Shown piece after piece: positions 1 to 6,329 of a stretch of DNA of 6,329 nt. Origin of the DNA: Sediminibacterium ginsengisoli (GTDB taxonomy: Bacteria; Bacteroidota; Bacteroidia; Chitinophagales; Chitinophagaceae); assembly GCA_943326215.1 (NCBI GenBank), contig CALPSK010000056.1:1-6329 (forward strand), in the 5' to 3' direction. The position numbers and the translations under genes were made by a program. How positions within the stretch are numbered: the first letter of the stretch is position 1; each line of letters starts with the position of its first letter. Below the pieces are notes generated by a model, which made no database searches, was not told where the DNA came from, and saw only the letters and a list, made by a program, of their open reading frames with translations.

Positions 1-759
1 TAAACCATGGTCGGCAATACGGCAGCCATGATCATGAAAATAATTAACTCTTTGCTCTAAAGCTGCTAGTAAATCGGCGATGGTTTTAATTTTACAATTG
101 GATACCTTTTCTAATGCATGCAGGTATTGCATAAAGGCTTCCTTATTTTGAATTTGAAAAATTTTATCGGGGCGAAAAGTGGGAAGCATTTTAGCAGTTG
201 CGTTTATTTTATTCGACTTATCCCCTGCTTCTTTTTGCAATAGTTTATGGTATTGCAAACTATCACAAGGATCATCGGTGGTGCCCACTAGTTCAACTTT
301 GTAACTTGAAAGTATACCTCTTGTACTCAAGGCTTTTTTCTGTAATTGCTTATTGGCATTTTTATAAATAGCCAAGGCATTATTTTTATTTAAATATTCA
401 TTAATCCCAAATGAATTTTTAAGTTCCATATGAGACCAATGAAAAAGAGGATTACGCAAGGTATTAGGCATACAGTCTGCCCAGGCTAAAAACTTTTGTT
501 CCTTAGTAGCAGATCCTGAAATAAATTTTTCTGGTACACCCCAAGCGCGCATGGCCCTGTATTTATAATGATCCCCTGTTAACCAAATATCTGTTAAAGT
601 GTCGTAGGATGTATTTTTGGCAATAGCCTTAGGCGATAAATGATTATGATAATCGATAATAGGCAAATGCGCTAAATAGGTATGATATAAAGTATTAGCC
701 AATTTAGATTCTAATAAAAAAGAATCGGAGATAATAGTATGATTTTTTGAAATGGCCAT
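1..759 (-). CDS. uxaC: Glucuronate isomerase (uronate isomerase), partial: N-terminal 253 residues, C-terminus beyond left edge
   Basis: UxaC is a cytoplasmic amidohydrolase-superfamily enzyme that isomerises D-glucuronate to D-fructuronate (and galacturonate to tagaturonate), the entry step of hexuronate catabolism. The minus-strand frame is open from an ATG at 759 to base 1, with 253 codons and no stop. An in-frame TGA sits directly before the ATG, so the start cannot be further upstream. Family motifs seen: the HxH metal-site signature in DYHNHLSP (His38, His40), GDHYKYRAMRAWGV (62-74), HWSHMEL (107-113), GTTDDP (159-164), TFRPDK (194-199) and HDHGCRIADHGL (242-253). The family is about 465-470 residues, so roughly 210 residues are missing off the edge. 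The truncation is only the window boundary; no frameshift is seen. It lies 11 bases after the uxuA stop, clearly in the same operon, and is the last gene visible in it. Family identity is secure; preference for glucuronate over galacturonate is inferred from uxuA next door. Confidence 0.95.
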   Translation of the reverse strand, partial: MAISKNHTIISDSFLLESKLANTLYHTYLAHLPIIDYHNHLSPKAIAKNTSYDTLTDIWLTGDHYKYRAMRAWGVPEKFISGSATKEQKFLAWADCMPNTLRNPLFHWSHMELKNSFGINEYLNKNNALAIYKNANKQLQKKALSTRGILSSYKVELVGTTDDPCDSLQYHKLLQKEAGDKSNKINATAKMLPTFRPDKIFQIQNKEAFMQYLHALEKVSNCKIKTIADLLAALEQRVNYFHDHGCRIADHGL

Positions 760-770
760 TCAATTATTTT

Positions 771-1940
771 TTACTGTTTATTTAATGTATTTCTTAAAAT
801 ACCCAATTCCAAACCTCTTAATTCTGCCAAGCCTTTTAAACGACCAATAGCCGAATAACCAGGATTGGTTTTCTTATCTAAATCATCTAAGATTTGATGC
901 CCATGATCGGGTCTCATAGGAATACCTTGCTTTCTTTGTTGCATGAGTAAAACAAGTTCTTCCATCACCGCCACCATATCTACATCTCCTTCTAAATGAT
1001 TGTCTTCAAAAAAATCGCCCTTATCGTTTCTTCTAGTATTTCTTAAATGCAAGAAATGAATTCTATTTCCAAATTGTCGAATCATGGCTGGCAAATCGTT
1101 ATCTGCGCGCACGCCAAAGGACCCTGTGCAAAAACAAAGTCCGTTATTTAAAGAAGGGACCGCATCCACTAAGGCTTGTATATCATTAGCTGTGCTTACC
1201 ACCCTTGGCAGCCCTAAGATAGCATAAGGTGGGTCATCGGGGTGAATGACTAATTGAATACCGCATTCATCTGCCACCGGTACTATTTGTTTTAAAAAAT
1301 AAATTAAATGTTTTCTTAACTCCCCTTCTCCTATACCCTCATACGTATTTAAAGCTGCTGCAAATTGTTCTAATGAAAAACTTTCTTCACTTCCAGGAAG
1401 CCCTTTAATAATATTGGCCTGTAATTCATTTTTTTCAATTGTAGACATTTCATTAAATCGAATTTGAGCAGCTGCTATTTCTTCTTTTGTATAATTAGTT
1501 TGCGCCCCGGCTCTTTTTAAGATAAATAAATCAAAGGCGATAAATGCTGCTTTTTCAAATCGCAAAGCCAAAGAACCATCAGGCATAGGAAAGGCTAAAT
1601 TCGTTCTAGTCCAATCTACAACAGGCATAAAATTATAGGTGACTACATTTATACCGCAAGTACTTAAATTGCGAAGACTTATTTTATAGTTTTCAATATG
1701 TTTTTTAAAATCGCCTTTCTGTGTTTTAATAGATTCATGCACAGGTATACTTTCTACCACAGACCATCTAAGCCCTTTGGCTTCAATAATTTTTTTTCTT
1801 GCATTAATTTCTTCTACTGTCCAAATTTCACCATTAGCAATATGATGTAATGCTGTTACCACCCCTGTGCAACCTGCTTGCCTAATATCGGCTAATGAAA
1901 CAGGATCGGAAGGGCCAAACCAACGCATGGTCTGTTCCAT
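771..1940 (-). CDS. uxuA: Mannonate dehydratase UxuA
   Basis: UxuA dehydrates D-mannonate to 2-keto-3-deoxy-D-gluconate in the cytoplasm, using a divalent metal, usually Mn2+; this is the third step from glucuronate. Numbered from the chosen Met, the product has 389 residues, close to the roughly 390 usual for the family. It begins [20 protein letters not shown], the normal family N-terminus. The expected His-Cys-His-Asp metal ligands are visible: His233 in IHPDDPP, Cys271 in CFCTGS, His298 in HFLHLRN and Asp345 in RPDHGHQ. Their spacing (38, 27, 47) fits that of characterised ManD enzymes. The frame stays open upstream, giving alternative starts at ATG 1979, ATG 1985 and TTG 1994 that would add 13, 15 or 18 residues with no family resemblance. 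I chose 1940 on family length and N-terminal match; there is no Shine-Dalgarno sequence to decide. It is the middle gene of the operon: the SDR stop lies 74 bases upstream of this start (about 35 from ATG 1979), and uxaC follows after 11 bases. Confidence 0.95.
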   Translation of the reverse strand: MEQTMRWFGPSDPVSLADIRQAGCTGVVTALHHIANGEIWTVEEINARKKIIEAKGLRWSVVESIPVHESIKTQKGDFKKHIENYKISLRNLSTCGINVVTYNFMPVVDWTRTNLAFPMPDGSLALRFEKAAFIAFDLFILKRAGAQTNYTKEEIAAAQIRFNEMSTIEKNELQANIIKGLPGSEESFSLEQFAAALNTYEGIGEGELRKHLIYFLKQIVPVADECGIQLVIHPDDPPYAILGLPRVVSTANDIQALVDAVPSLNNGLCFCTGSFGVRADNDLPAMIRQFGNRIHFLHLRNTRRNDKGDFFEDNHLEGDVDMVAVMEELVLLMQQRKQGIPMRPDHGHQILDDLDKKTNPGYSAIGRLKGLAELRGLELGILRNTLNKQ

Positions 1941-2014
1941 TCTATATTCAATATTCGCATAAGAAGGAAATTGATTCATAAGCATTATAAGCAAAGCTTT
2001 TTCATTCTTTTAAA

Positions 2015-2842
2015 TTAGACGCCTGAATTAATGGTAAAACCTCCATCCACTCCTATATCCATGCCCGTTACAAATTTTGAAGCGTCACTTAATAACCAAA
2101 TTAAAGCGCCCGTTAATTCATCTGGACTACCAAATCTTTTGAAGGGGGTATTTTTAATAATTAAATTTCCTCTTTCCGTTAAGCTACCATCCTCCTTAGT
2201 TAATAAATTTTTATTCTGTTTTGTAAGAAAAAACCCTGGCATGATGGAATTAATTCTTACTGCATCACCATATCTATTGGCCATTTCAACGGCAAACCAT
2301 TTGGTATATAAATCAATGGCGGCCTTTCCCATACTATAGCCTAGTCCTCTTGTTACTGTTCTTTTTGAATTCACAGAAGAAATATTCACAATACTTCCTA
2401 CTCCCGATTTTGCAATGGCAGGACCAAATACTTGCACCGGCAATAAAGTACCCCATACATTTAGCTCCATAGTTTTTTTCATACCCTCCATATTCATTGT
2501 AAAAACATCTTGGTCGGGCGATAATACCCCTTCAGGTAAATTACCACCAGCCCCATTTACTAAGCCATGAATAGTTCCATATGTTTCTAATGCTTTATTC
2601 TTAGCGGCTTCTAATTCAGCTTCCACAAGTACATTTGCTTTTAAAAAAACTGCTTCACCCCCTTGGCTTCTAATAAATCTAGCACGCTCTTCACCCACCG
2701 ACTCGTTTTGGCCAATTAACAGAACAGTGGCCCCTTGTTTGGAAATAGCTTCCACAAAACTGCCCCCTAAAACCCCGGTGGCCCCAGTCACCACAATGAC
2801 TTTATTTTTAAGTGTAAATAAATCCTTTTCTTGACTTCGCAT
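2015..2842 (-). CDS. SDR-family D-mannonate oxidoreductase (fructuronate reductase)
   Basis: This 275-residue classical short-chain dehydrogenase/reductase probably reduces D-fructuronate to D-mannonate with NAD(P)H, the step between UxaC and UxuA. Seen in order: Rossmann nucleotide loop TGATGVLGG (19-27), NGAGGN (96-101) in place of the usual NNAG, active-site Asn128 in ELNVWG, Ser156, the Tyr169-x-x-x-Lys173 pair in YSMGK, PGFFLT (202-207), and a C-terminal VDGGF (265-269). The long loop after NGAGG, the GTLLPVQVFG helix (131-140) and the EDGSLTERG segment (217-225) resemble the Bacillus YjmF/UxuB-type SDRs. It is not homologous to the long-chain E. coli UxuB, so I give no symbol. ATG at 2842 starts an MRSQEKDLFTLKNKVIVVTG N-terminus that puts the Rossmann loop at the normal depth. 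It is the first gene of the operon, facing ubiX across 150 bases. Cofactor preference is not clear, since no basic residue marks NADP at the end of strand 2. The SDR fold is certain; the substrate is inferred from context and loop resemblance. Confidence 0.9.
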   Translation of the reverse strand: MRSQEKDLFTLKNKVIVVTGATGVLGGSFVEAISKQGATVLLIGQNESVGEERARFIRSQGGEAVFLKANVLVEAELEAAKNKALETYGTIHGLVNGAGGNLPEGVLSPDQDVFTMNMEGMKKTMELNVWGTLLPVQVFGPAIAKSGVGSIVNISSVNSKRTVTRGLGYSMGKAAIDLYTKWFAVEMANRYGDAVRINSIMPGFFLTKQNKNLLTKEDGSLTERGNLIIKNTPFKRFGSPDELTGALIWLLSDASKFVTGMDIGVDGGFTINSGV

Positions 2843-2943
2843 AATTGAAATTTCTAATTAAAATGATTGGCTTTAGCCTTCTATTTTCGTTCCTGTAAAT
2901 TAATTATAAATATCCATCTTAGCAAGATTTAGGCCTTAAATAC

Positions 2944-2977
2944 ATAGGCAGTTTAAAATTCAACAATTAGTGCCTAT
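2944..2977. repeat. 7-bp perfect inverted repeat bracketing the ubiX promoter (possible operator)
   Basis: ATAGGCA at 2944-2950 is the exact reverse complement of TGCCTAT at 2971-2977, with 20 bases between the arms. The left arm ends one base before the putative -33 box, and the right arm overlaps the first three bases of the -7 box. A protein bound to both arms would cover the promoter. A 7-bp pair in a region of this size can arise by chance, so this is only a candidate regulatory site. Confidence 0.3.
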
Positions 2978-2982
2978 TTTTG
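2952..2982 (+). promoter_or_regulatory. Putative Bacteroidota-type promoter of ubiX (-33 TTTA, -7 TATTTTTG)
   Basis: TATTTTTG at 2975-2982 is a perfect match to the Bacteroidota -7 consensus TAnnTTTG. TTTA at 2952-2955 matches three of four bases of the -33 box TTTG, and the spacer is exactly 19 bases. Transcription would start at about 2985-2990, leaving only a few bases before the ubiX ATG at 2993. An A/T-rich region makes chance matches possible; the correct spacing and position raise confidence. Confidence 0.5.
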
Positions 2983-2992
2983 TTAATAGTAT

Positions 2993-3556
2993 ATGAATAA
3001 AATTGTTGTAGCCATCACAGGCGCCAGTGGCGCCATTTACGCTAAATGCTTATTAGATAGTTTAAGCCAAATGCCGGACCAGATAGAGGCGGTAGGCATT
3101 GTTATGAGCGATAATGCAAAAATTGTTTGGGAGACAGAATTAGGCAATCAAGACTATACTAAATATCCCTTTCATTTTTACCCAAAAAACGATTTTAACG
3201 CCCCCTTCGCTTCAGGCTCGGCACAATATAATATTATGATTATTGTTCCTTGCAGTATGGGTACTTTGGGCCGTATTGCGAGTGGTATGAGCGATGATTT
3301 AGTTACCAGGGCTGCCGATGTTATTTTAAAAGAAAGAAGAAAGCTCATACTCGTGGCGCGTGAAACACCTTATAACTTAATTCATATTAAAAACATGGAG
3401 ACAATCACTTTAGCAGGTGGTATTATTTGTCCAGCCACTCCAAGTTTTTATAGCAAGCCTCAAACCATTGAAGAAGTAGCTTATACAGTAGTGCACCGCA
3501 TACTAGACTTAGCAGGATTAAAAGCAAATAGTTATCGCTGGGGAAATAACAAATAA
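2993..3556 (+). CDS. ubiX: Flavin prenyltransferase UbiX
   Basis: UbiX joins dimethylallyl phosphate to reduced FMN to make prenyl-FMN, the cofactor of UbiD-type decarboxylases; it is a cytoplasmic Rossmann-like enzyme forming a dodecamer in known members. The 187-residue product has normal length. Seen: the flavin-binding ITGASGAIYA (8-17), PCSMGTLGRIASG (86-98), DDLVTRAADVILKERR (101-116), RETP (123-126) and SFYSKPQTI (151-159). By alignment to the Pseudomonas enzyme, the catalytic set appears intact: Lys113, Arg123, Glu124, Tyr153 and Arg169, with identical spacings (10, 1 and 16), plus Glu47 or Glu49 as the likely early glutamate. The ATG at 2993 is certain: a TAG at 2987-2989 is in frame just upstream and the glycine-rich loop follows at residue 10. 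It stands alone, divergent from the uronate operon and convergent with clpC. No UbiD is in view. Bacteroidota respire with menaquinone, so its client decarboxylase is probably in quinone synthesis rather than ubiquinone; this is inference. Confidence 0.95.
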   Translation: MNKIVVAITGASGAIYAKCLLDSLSQMPDQIEAVGIVMSDNAKIVWETELGNQDYTKYPFHFYPKNDFNAPFASGSAQYNIMIIVPCSMGTLGRIASGMSDDLVTRAADVILKERRKLILVARETPYNLIHIKNMETITLAGGIICPATPSFYSKPQTIEEVAYTVVHRILDLAGLKANSYRWGNNK

Positions 3557-3630
3557 CTAATAAAAAAATTATTAAGGCTGCTACTAAAGCTCAGAGACTA
3601 ACATTCTATAGATTATATTATTATCCTATT

Positions 3631-3661
3631 AAAAAAGCCCCCTAATTTAGGAGGCTTTTTT
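3631..3661. terminator. Bidirectional intrinsic terminator between ubiX and clpC
   Basis: Six A (3631-3636), then arm GCCCCCT (3637-3643), loop AATTT, arm AGGAGGC (3649-3655), then six T (3656-3661). The A and T tracts flank the stem symmetrically, so both strands give a hairpin followed by a U-run. It lies 74 bases past the ubiX stop and 16 bases past the clpC stop, between convergent genes. One stem position (3640 with 3652) is a C-A mismatch in the plus-strand RNA but a G-U wobble in the minus-strand RNA, so the hairpin is stronger for clpC transcripts. Confidence 0.9.
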
Positions 3662-3677
3662 AATTATATACAAAGAC

Positions 3678-6266
3678 TTAATCTTCTTTAGGTTCTTTGG
3701 GTGCCTTAGGCGTTTTTTCTTTTTCCTTTTTTTGTAAAGTAAAAACCAGCTTTCCATTTTCTTTATCTAAATCACCCATTAAAGTATCCCCTTCTTTAAC
3801 ACTATGGTTTAAGATTTCTTCTGCTAGAGGATCTTCAATATATTTTTGAATGGCTCTATGCAAAGGTCTTGCTCCAAATTGAACATCATATCCTTTATCG
3901 GCAATAAATCCTTTAGCATCCTCAGATATTACTAAGTTCAATCCTAAAGTCACTAGTCGACTCAAGACATTTTTCATAATAATATCAATGATTAAGAAAA
4001 TATTTTCCTTAGACAATGAATTAAACACTACCACATCGTCCACTCTATTTAAAAACTCAGGAGAGAAAGTTCTCTTCAAGGCTTTTTCAATTACCGATCT
4101 ATTATTTTCATCGGTTTGAAGCACACGCGTAGCCGTAGCAAATCCTACTCCATCACCAAACTCTTTTAATTGACGAGCGCCAATATTAGAAGTCATGATA
4201 ATTAAAGTATTTTTAAAATCTACTTTTCTACCTAGGCCATCTGTTAATATACCATCATCTAATACTTGTAATAAAATATTATAAATATCTGGATGCGCTT
4301 TTTCTATTTCGTCTAAAAGTATGACGCAGTAAGGCTTTCGGCGTACCTTCTCTGTTAACTGACCGCCTTCTTCATAGCCTACATAACCTGGAGGCGCTCC
4401 AATTAAACGGCTTACAGAAAACTTTTCCATATACTCACTCATGTCAATTCTAATTAAAGAATCTTCTGAGTCAAATAAATTTCTAGCAAGTGCTCTAGCA
4501 AGCTCTGTCTTACCTACTCCAGTGGGACCTAAGAAAATAAATGTACCAATAGGCTTTTTAGGATCCTTCAAGCCAACTCTATTTCTTTGAATGGCTTTCA
4601 CCACTTTGCCTAAAGCTTCATCTTGTCCAATGACTTCGGTCTTCATTTCCTCTGTCATCTTCTTCAACTTCGTAGTTTCTGCTTCCACCATTCTCTTTAC
4701 AGGAATGCCCGTCATCATACTTACTACTTCAGCAATATTCTCTTCGTTAATAGGAAAACGCTTATTCTTACTATCTTCTTCCCAAGTAGTTTTAGCTTTT
4801 TCTAAAGCCTCACCTAATTTCTTCTCTGTATCTCTTAAGCTAGCTGCTTCTTCAAAGCGTTGGCTTTTCACTACTCTATTTTTTTCGTTCTTAACTTCTT
4901 CAATTTGTTTTTCTAAATCAACAATATCTAAAGGAACATTAATATTTTTCAAATGCACTCTGGCTCCTACTTCATCCAATACATCAATGGCTTTGTCTGG
5001 AAGTAAACGGTCGGTCATATAGCGGTCGCTTAATTTGACACAAGCTTCAATCGCTTCTTGATCGTATACTACGCTATGATAATCCTCGTATTTAGATTTG
5101 ATATTATTTAAGATGGTAATTGTATCGGCCACACTTGGTGGTTCAATAATTACTTTTTGGAAACGTCTATCTAAGGCACCATCTTTTTCAATATGCATAC
5201 GGTATTCATCTAAGGTAGATGCACCAATACATTGTAATTCTCCACGCGCTAAGGCTGGCTTAAAGATATTGGAAGCGTCCAAGGAACCGCTTGCTCCACC
5301 TGCTCCTACTATAGTATGTATTTCATCAATAAATAAAATAACGTCTCTGTTTTTTTCAAGCTCATTCATAATGGCCTTCATACGTTCTTCAAACTGTCCT
5401 CTGTATTTAGTGCCTGCAACAAGTGCTGCTAGGTCTAAAGAAATAACACGCTTATCAAATAAGACACGGCTTACTTTTCTTTGAACAATACGAAGTGCCA
5501 AACCTTCTACAATGGCCGTCTTACCCACACCCGGCTCCCCTATTAAAATGGGATTATTCTTTTTTCTTCTACTTAAAATTTGACTGACTCTTTCTATCTC
5601 TGCATCACGACCTACAATAGGATCCAATGAATCCATTTCTGCAAGCTTGGTAATATCACGGCCAAAATTATCTAATACCGGTGTTTTTGATTTATTAGGA
5701 CTAGCAGGCTTTGCTTTTGATGCAGCACCAAAGGCACCCGCACCGCCGCCTCTTTTCTCTTCTTCAAATTCATCATCCCCTTCTTCAGGAAATTCTGCAC
5801 TAGGACGATTCAATGGCTCGTCAGTGTTGGATCCAATCATGCCTAATTCAGTTCTGAATAAATCATAGTCAATATCAAATTGATTTAAAATTTGAGTGGC
5901 TATATTTTCTTTGTTTTTTAAGATGCTTAAAAGTAAATGCTCTGTTTCAACCATGGGACTTTTAAGCGCCTTTGCTTCTAGCACCGTAACACGAATTACT
6001 TTCTCTGCTTGCTTAGTTAAGGGCAAACTATTAATGTTCGCCACATTCTTACCCGACTTATCCTTAACGGCTAATTCAATTTCTTTTCTTAGTTCTGCTA
6101 AATTCACATTCAACTGCTTCAATACCTTAATGGCAGTATTTTCCTGGTCTCTTATAAGGCCTAGCATTAAATGCTCAGCTCCTATAAAGTCATTACCTAA
6201 TCTCAAAGCCTCTTCACGGCTATAAGAGATGATTTCCTTAACTTGTGTTGAAAAATTATTATCCAT
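3678..6266 (-). CDS. clpC: ATP-dependent Clp protease ATP-binding subunit ClpC
   Basis: ClpC is a cytoplasmic Hsp100 AAA+ unfoldase that forms a hexamer and feeds proteins to the ClpP peptidase. The 862-residue product is complete and slightly long for the family (about 810-850). In order: two N-domain repeats (about 5-65 and 80-145); a low-complexity linker (about 150-200) with acidic [10 protein letters not shown] and Gly/Ala-rich parts; AAA-1 with Walker A GEPGVGKT (243-250), pore loop KYRG (287-290), Walker B IDE (313-315) and arginine finger DRRF (366-369); a short coiled M segment with a UVR-like motif (about 450-490), which marks ClpC rather than ClpA or ClpB; AAA-2 with Walker A GPTGVGKT (580-587), pore GYVG (627-630), Walker B LDE (651-653), Arg741 and sensor-2 GAR (798-800). 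VGF (707-709) sits where the ClpP-docking loop is found, so it should work with ClpP rather than as a disaggregase. The tail (846-862) is rich in Lys, Pro and Glu. The ATG at 6266 gives the usual N-domain start. It appears monocistronic at its 3' end. Confidence 0.97.
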   Translation of the reverse strand: MDNNFSTQVKEIISYSREEALRLGNDFIGAEHLMLGLIRDQENTAIKVLKQLNVNLAELRKEIELAVKDKSGKNVANINSLPLTKQAEKVIRVTVLEAKALKSPMVETEHLLLSILKNKENIATQILNQFDIDYDLFRTELGMIGSNTDEPLNRPSAEFPEEGDDEFEEEKRGGGAGAFGAASKAKPASPNKSKTPVLDNFGRDITKLAEMDSLDPIVGRDAEIERVSQILSRRKKNNPILIGEPGVGKTAIVEGLALRIVQRKVSRVLFDKRVISLDLAALVAGTKYRGQFEERMKAIMNELEKNRDVILFIDEIHTIVGAGGASGSLDASNIFKPALARGELQCIGASTLDEYRMHIEKDGALDRRFQKVIIEPPSVADTITILNNIKSKYEDYHSVVYDQEAIEACVKLSDRYMTDRLLPDKAIDVLDEVGARVHLKNINVPLDIVDLEKQIEEVKNEKNRVVKSQRFEEAASLRDTEKKLGEALEKAKTTWEEDSKNKRFPINEENIAEVVSMMTGIPVKRMVEAETTKLKKMTEEMKTEVIGQDEALGKVVKAIQRNRVGLKDPKKPIGTFIFLGPTGVGKTELARALARNLFDSEDSLIRIDMSEYMEKFSVSRLIGAPPGYVGYEEGGQLTEKVRRKPYCVILLDEIEKAHPDIYNILLQVLDDGILTDGLGRKVDFKNTLIIMTSNIGARQLKEFGDGVGFATATRVLQTDENNRSVIEKALKRTFSPEFLNRVDDVVVFNSLSKENIFLIIDIIMKNVLSRLVTLGLNLVISEDAKGFIADKGYDVQFGARPLHRAIQKYIEDPLAEEILNHSVKEGDTLMGDLDKENGKLVFTLQKKEKEKTPKAPKEPKED

Positions 6267-6329
6267 ATATTTATTTCGAGCTGTTACAAGAATAACGAAT
6301 ATTTTTGACCTAAAGTATGTTAAGTATTA

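Larger units (their letters stand above)
2843..2992. other. Divergent intergenic region between the uronate operon and ubiX
   Basis: These 150 A/T-rich bases must hold promoters for both directions. The plus-strand promoter is given separately. For the minus strand I found no convincing TAnnTTTG element. A short palindrome, GGCT-TT-AGCC (2869-2878), lies about 27 bases before the SDR start codon, in its leader or promoter, and could be a weak hairpin or half an operator; it is too short to call. No UxuR/ExuR-like or LacI-like palindrome with a central CG is visible. Confidence 0.6.

Noticed and set aside
1985..2005. A tiny minus-strand reading frame (MKKLCL then stop) between the SDR gene and uxuA, whose stop overlaps an ATG as TAATG
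   Set aside because: Six codons in A-rich sequence arise easily by chance; there is no attenuator hairpin after it and no codon pattern related to the pathway.
2926..2940. Near-palindrome TTTAGGCCTTAAA in the divergent intergenic region as an operator
   Set aside because: The symmetry is broken by one extra T beyond the six-base AGGCCT core, and no second copy is seen near the SDR start.
2962..2984. Short inverted pair AACAA (2962-2966) and TTGTT (2980-2984) over the ubiX -7 box
   Set aside because: Only five A/T-rich base pairs with mismatched flanks; expected by chance. The ATAGGCA/TGCCTAT pair is the stronger signal in the same place.
4591..5022. Plus-strand open frames inside clpC (also around 5098-5484, 5647-5868 and 5896-6225), and a similar one at 2031-2339 in the SDR gene
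   Set aside because: They lie antisense to well-supported genes and read as serine- and phenylalanine-rich shadow peptides with no domain features.
6287..6317. Possible clpC promoter elements on the minus strand: TATTCTTG (6287-6294) and TACTTTAG (6310-6317), each one base from TAnnTTTG
   Set aside because: Neither has a visible -33 TTTG at proper spacing, and for the second the window ends before the box could appear; too weak to annotate.
1..6329. Mobile element, CRISPR, tRNA/rRNA, toxin-antitoxin or defence system
   Set aside because: All coding space is taken by recognised metabolic or housekeeping genes, intergenic gaps are 150 bases or less, and no terminal repeats, regularly spaced repeats or cloverleaf structures were seen.

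Overview
The window looks like ordinary chromosomal DNA from a Bacteroidota bacterium, most likely from the Chitinophagia/Sphingobacteriia side (inference from protein character). It is AT-rich. No start codon has a recognisable Shine-Dalgarno GGAGG; all sit behind A/T-rich leaders. One promoter matches the Bacteroidota -33/-7 pattern. The ClpC protein has the Bacteroidota style, with an acidic plus Gly/Ala linker and a Lys/Pro tail.

Layout. (1) Bases 1-2842, minus strand: a compact three-gene operon read right to left, with an SDR-type D-mannonate oxidoreductase (fructuronate reductase), then mannonate dehydratase uxuA, then glucuronate isomerase uxaC, which runs off the left edge with 253 N-terminal codons visible. 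(2) Bases 2843-2992: a 150-base divergent intergenic region with a good Bacteroidota-type promoter for ubiX and a 7-bp inverted repeat bracketing it. (3) Bases 2993-3556, plus strand: ubiX, flavin prenyltransferase, apparently transcribed alone. (4) Bases 3557-3677: a convergent intergenic region with a hairpin that has A- and T-tracts on both sides, serving as a shared terminator. (5) Bases 3678-6266, minus strand: clpC, a complete Hsp100 unfoldase. (6) Bases 6267-6329: the clpC upstream region, cut by the right edge.

The operon encodes the three successive steps from D-glucuronate to 2-keto-3-deoxygluconate: UxaC isomerises glucuronate to fructuronate, the SDR reduces fructuronate to D-mannonate, and UxuA dehydrates mannonate to KDG. 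Gene order is the reverse of pathway order. KDG kinase/aldolase, a transporter and a regulator are not in view and may lie to the left of base 1. ubiX (prenyl-FMN synthesis for UbiD-type decarboxylases) and clpC (protein quality control) are housekeeping neighbours with no evident link to uronate use.

I see no mobile element, CRISPR array, tRNA, rRNA or clear new system. The points worth a second look are small: the near-leaderless ubiX promoter, the inverted repeat around it, the strand-asymmetric terminator and the ambiguous uxuA start.
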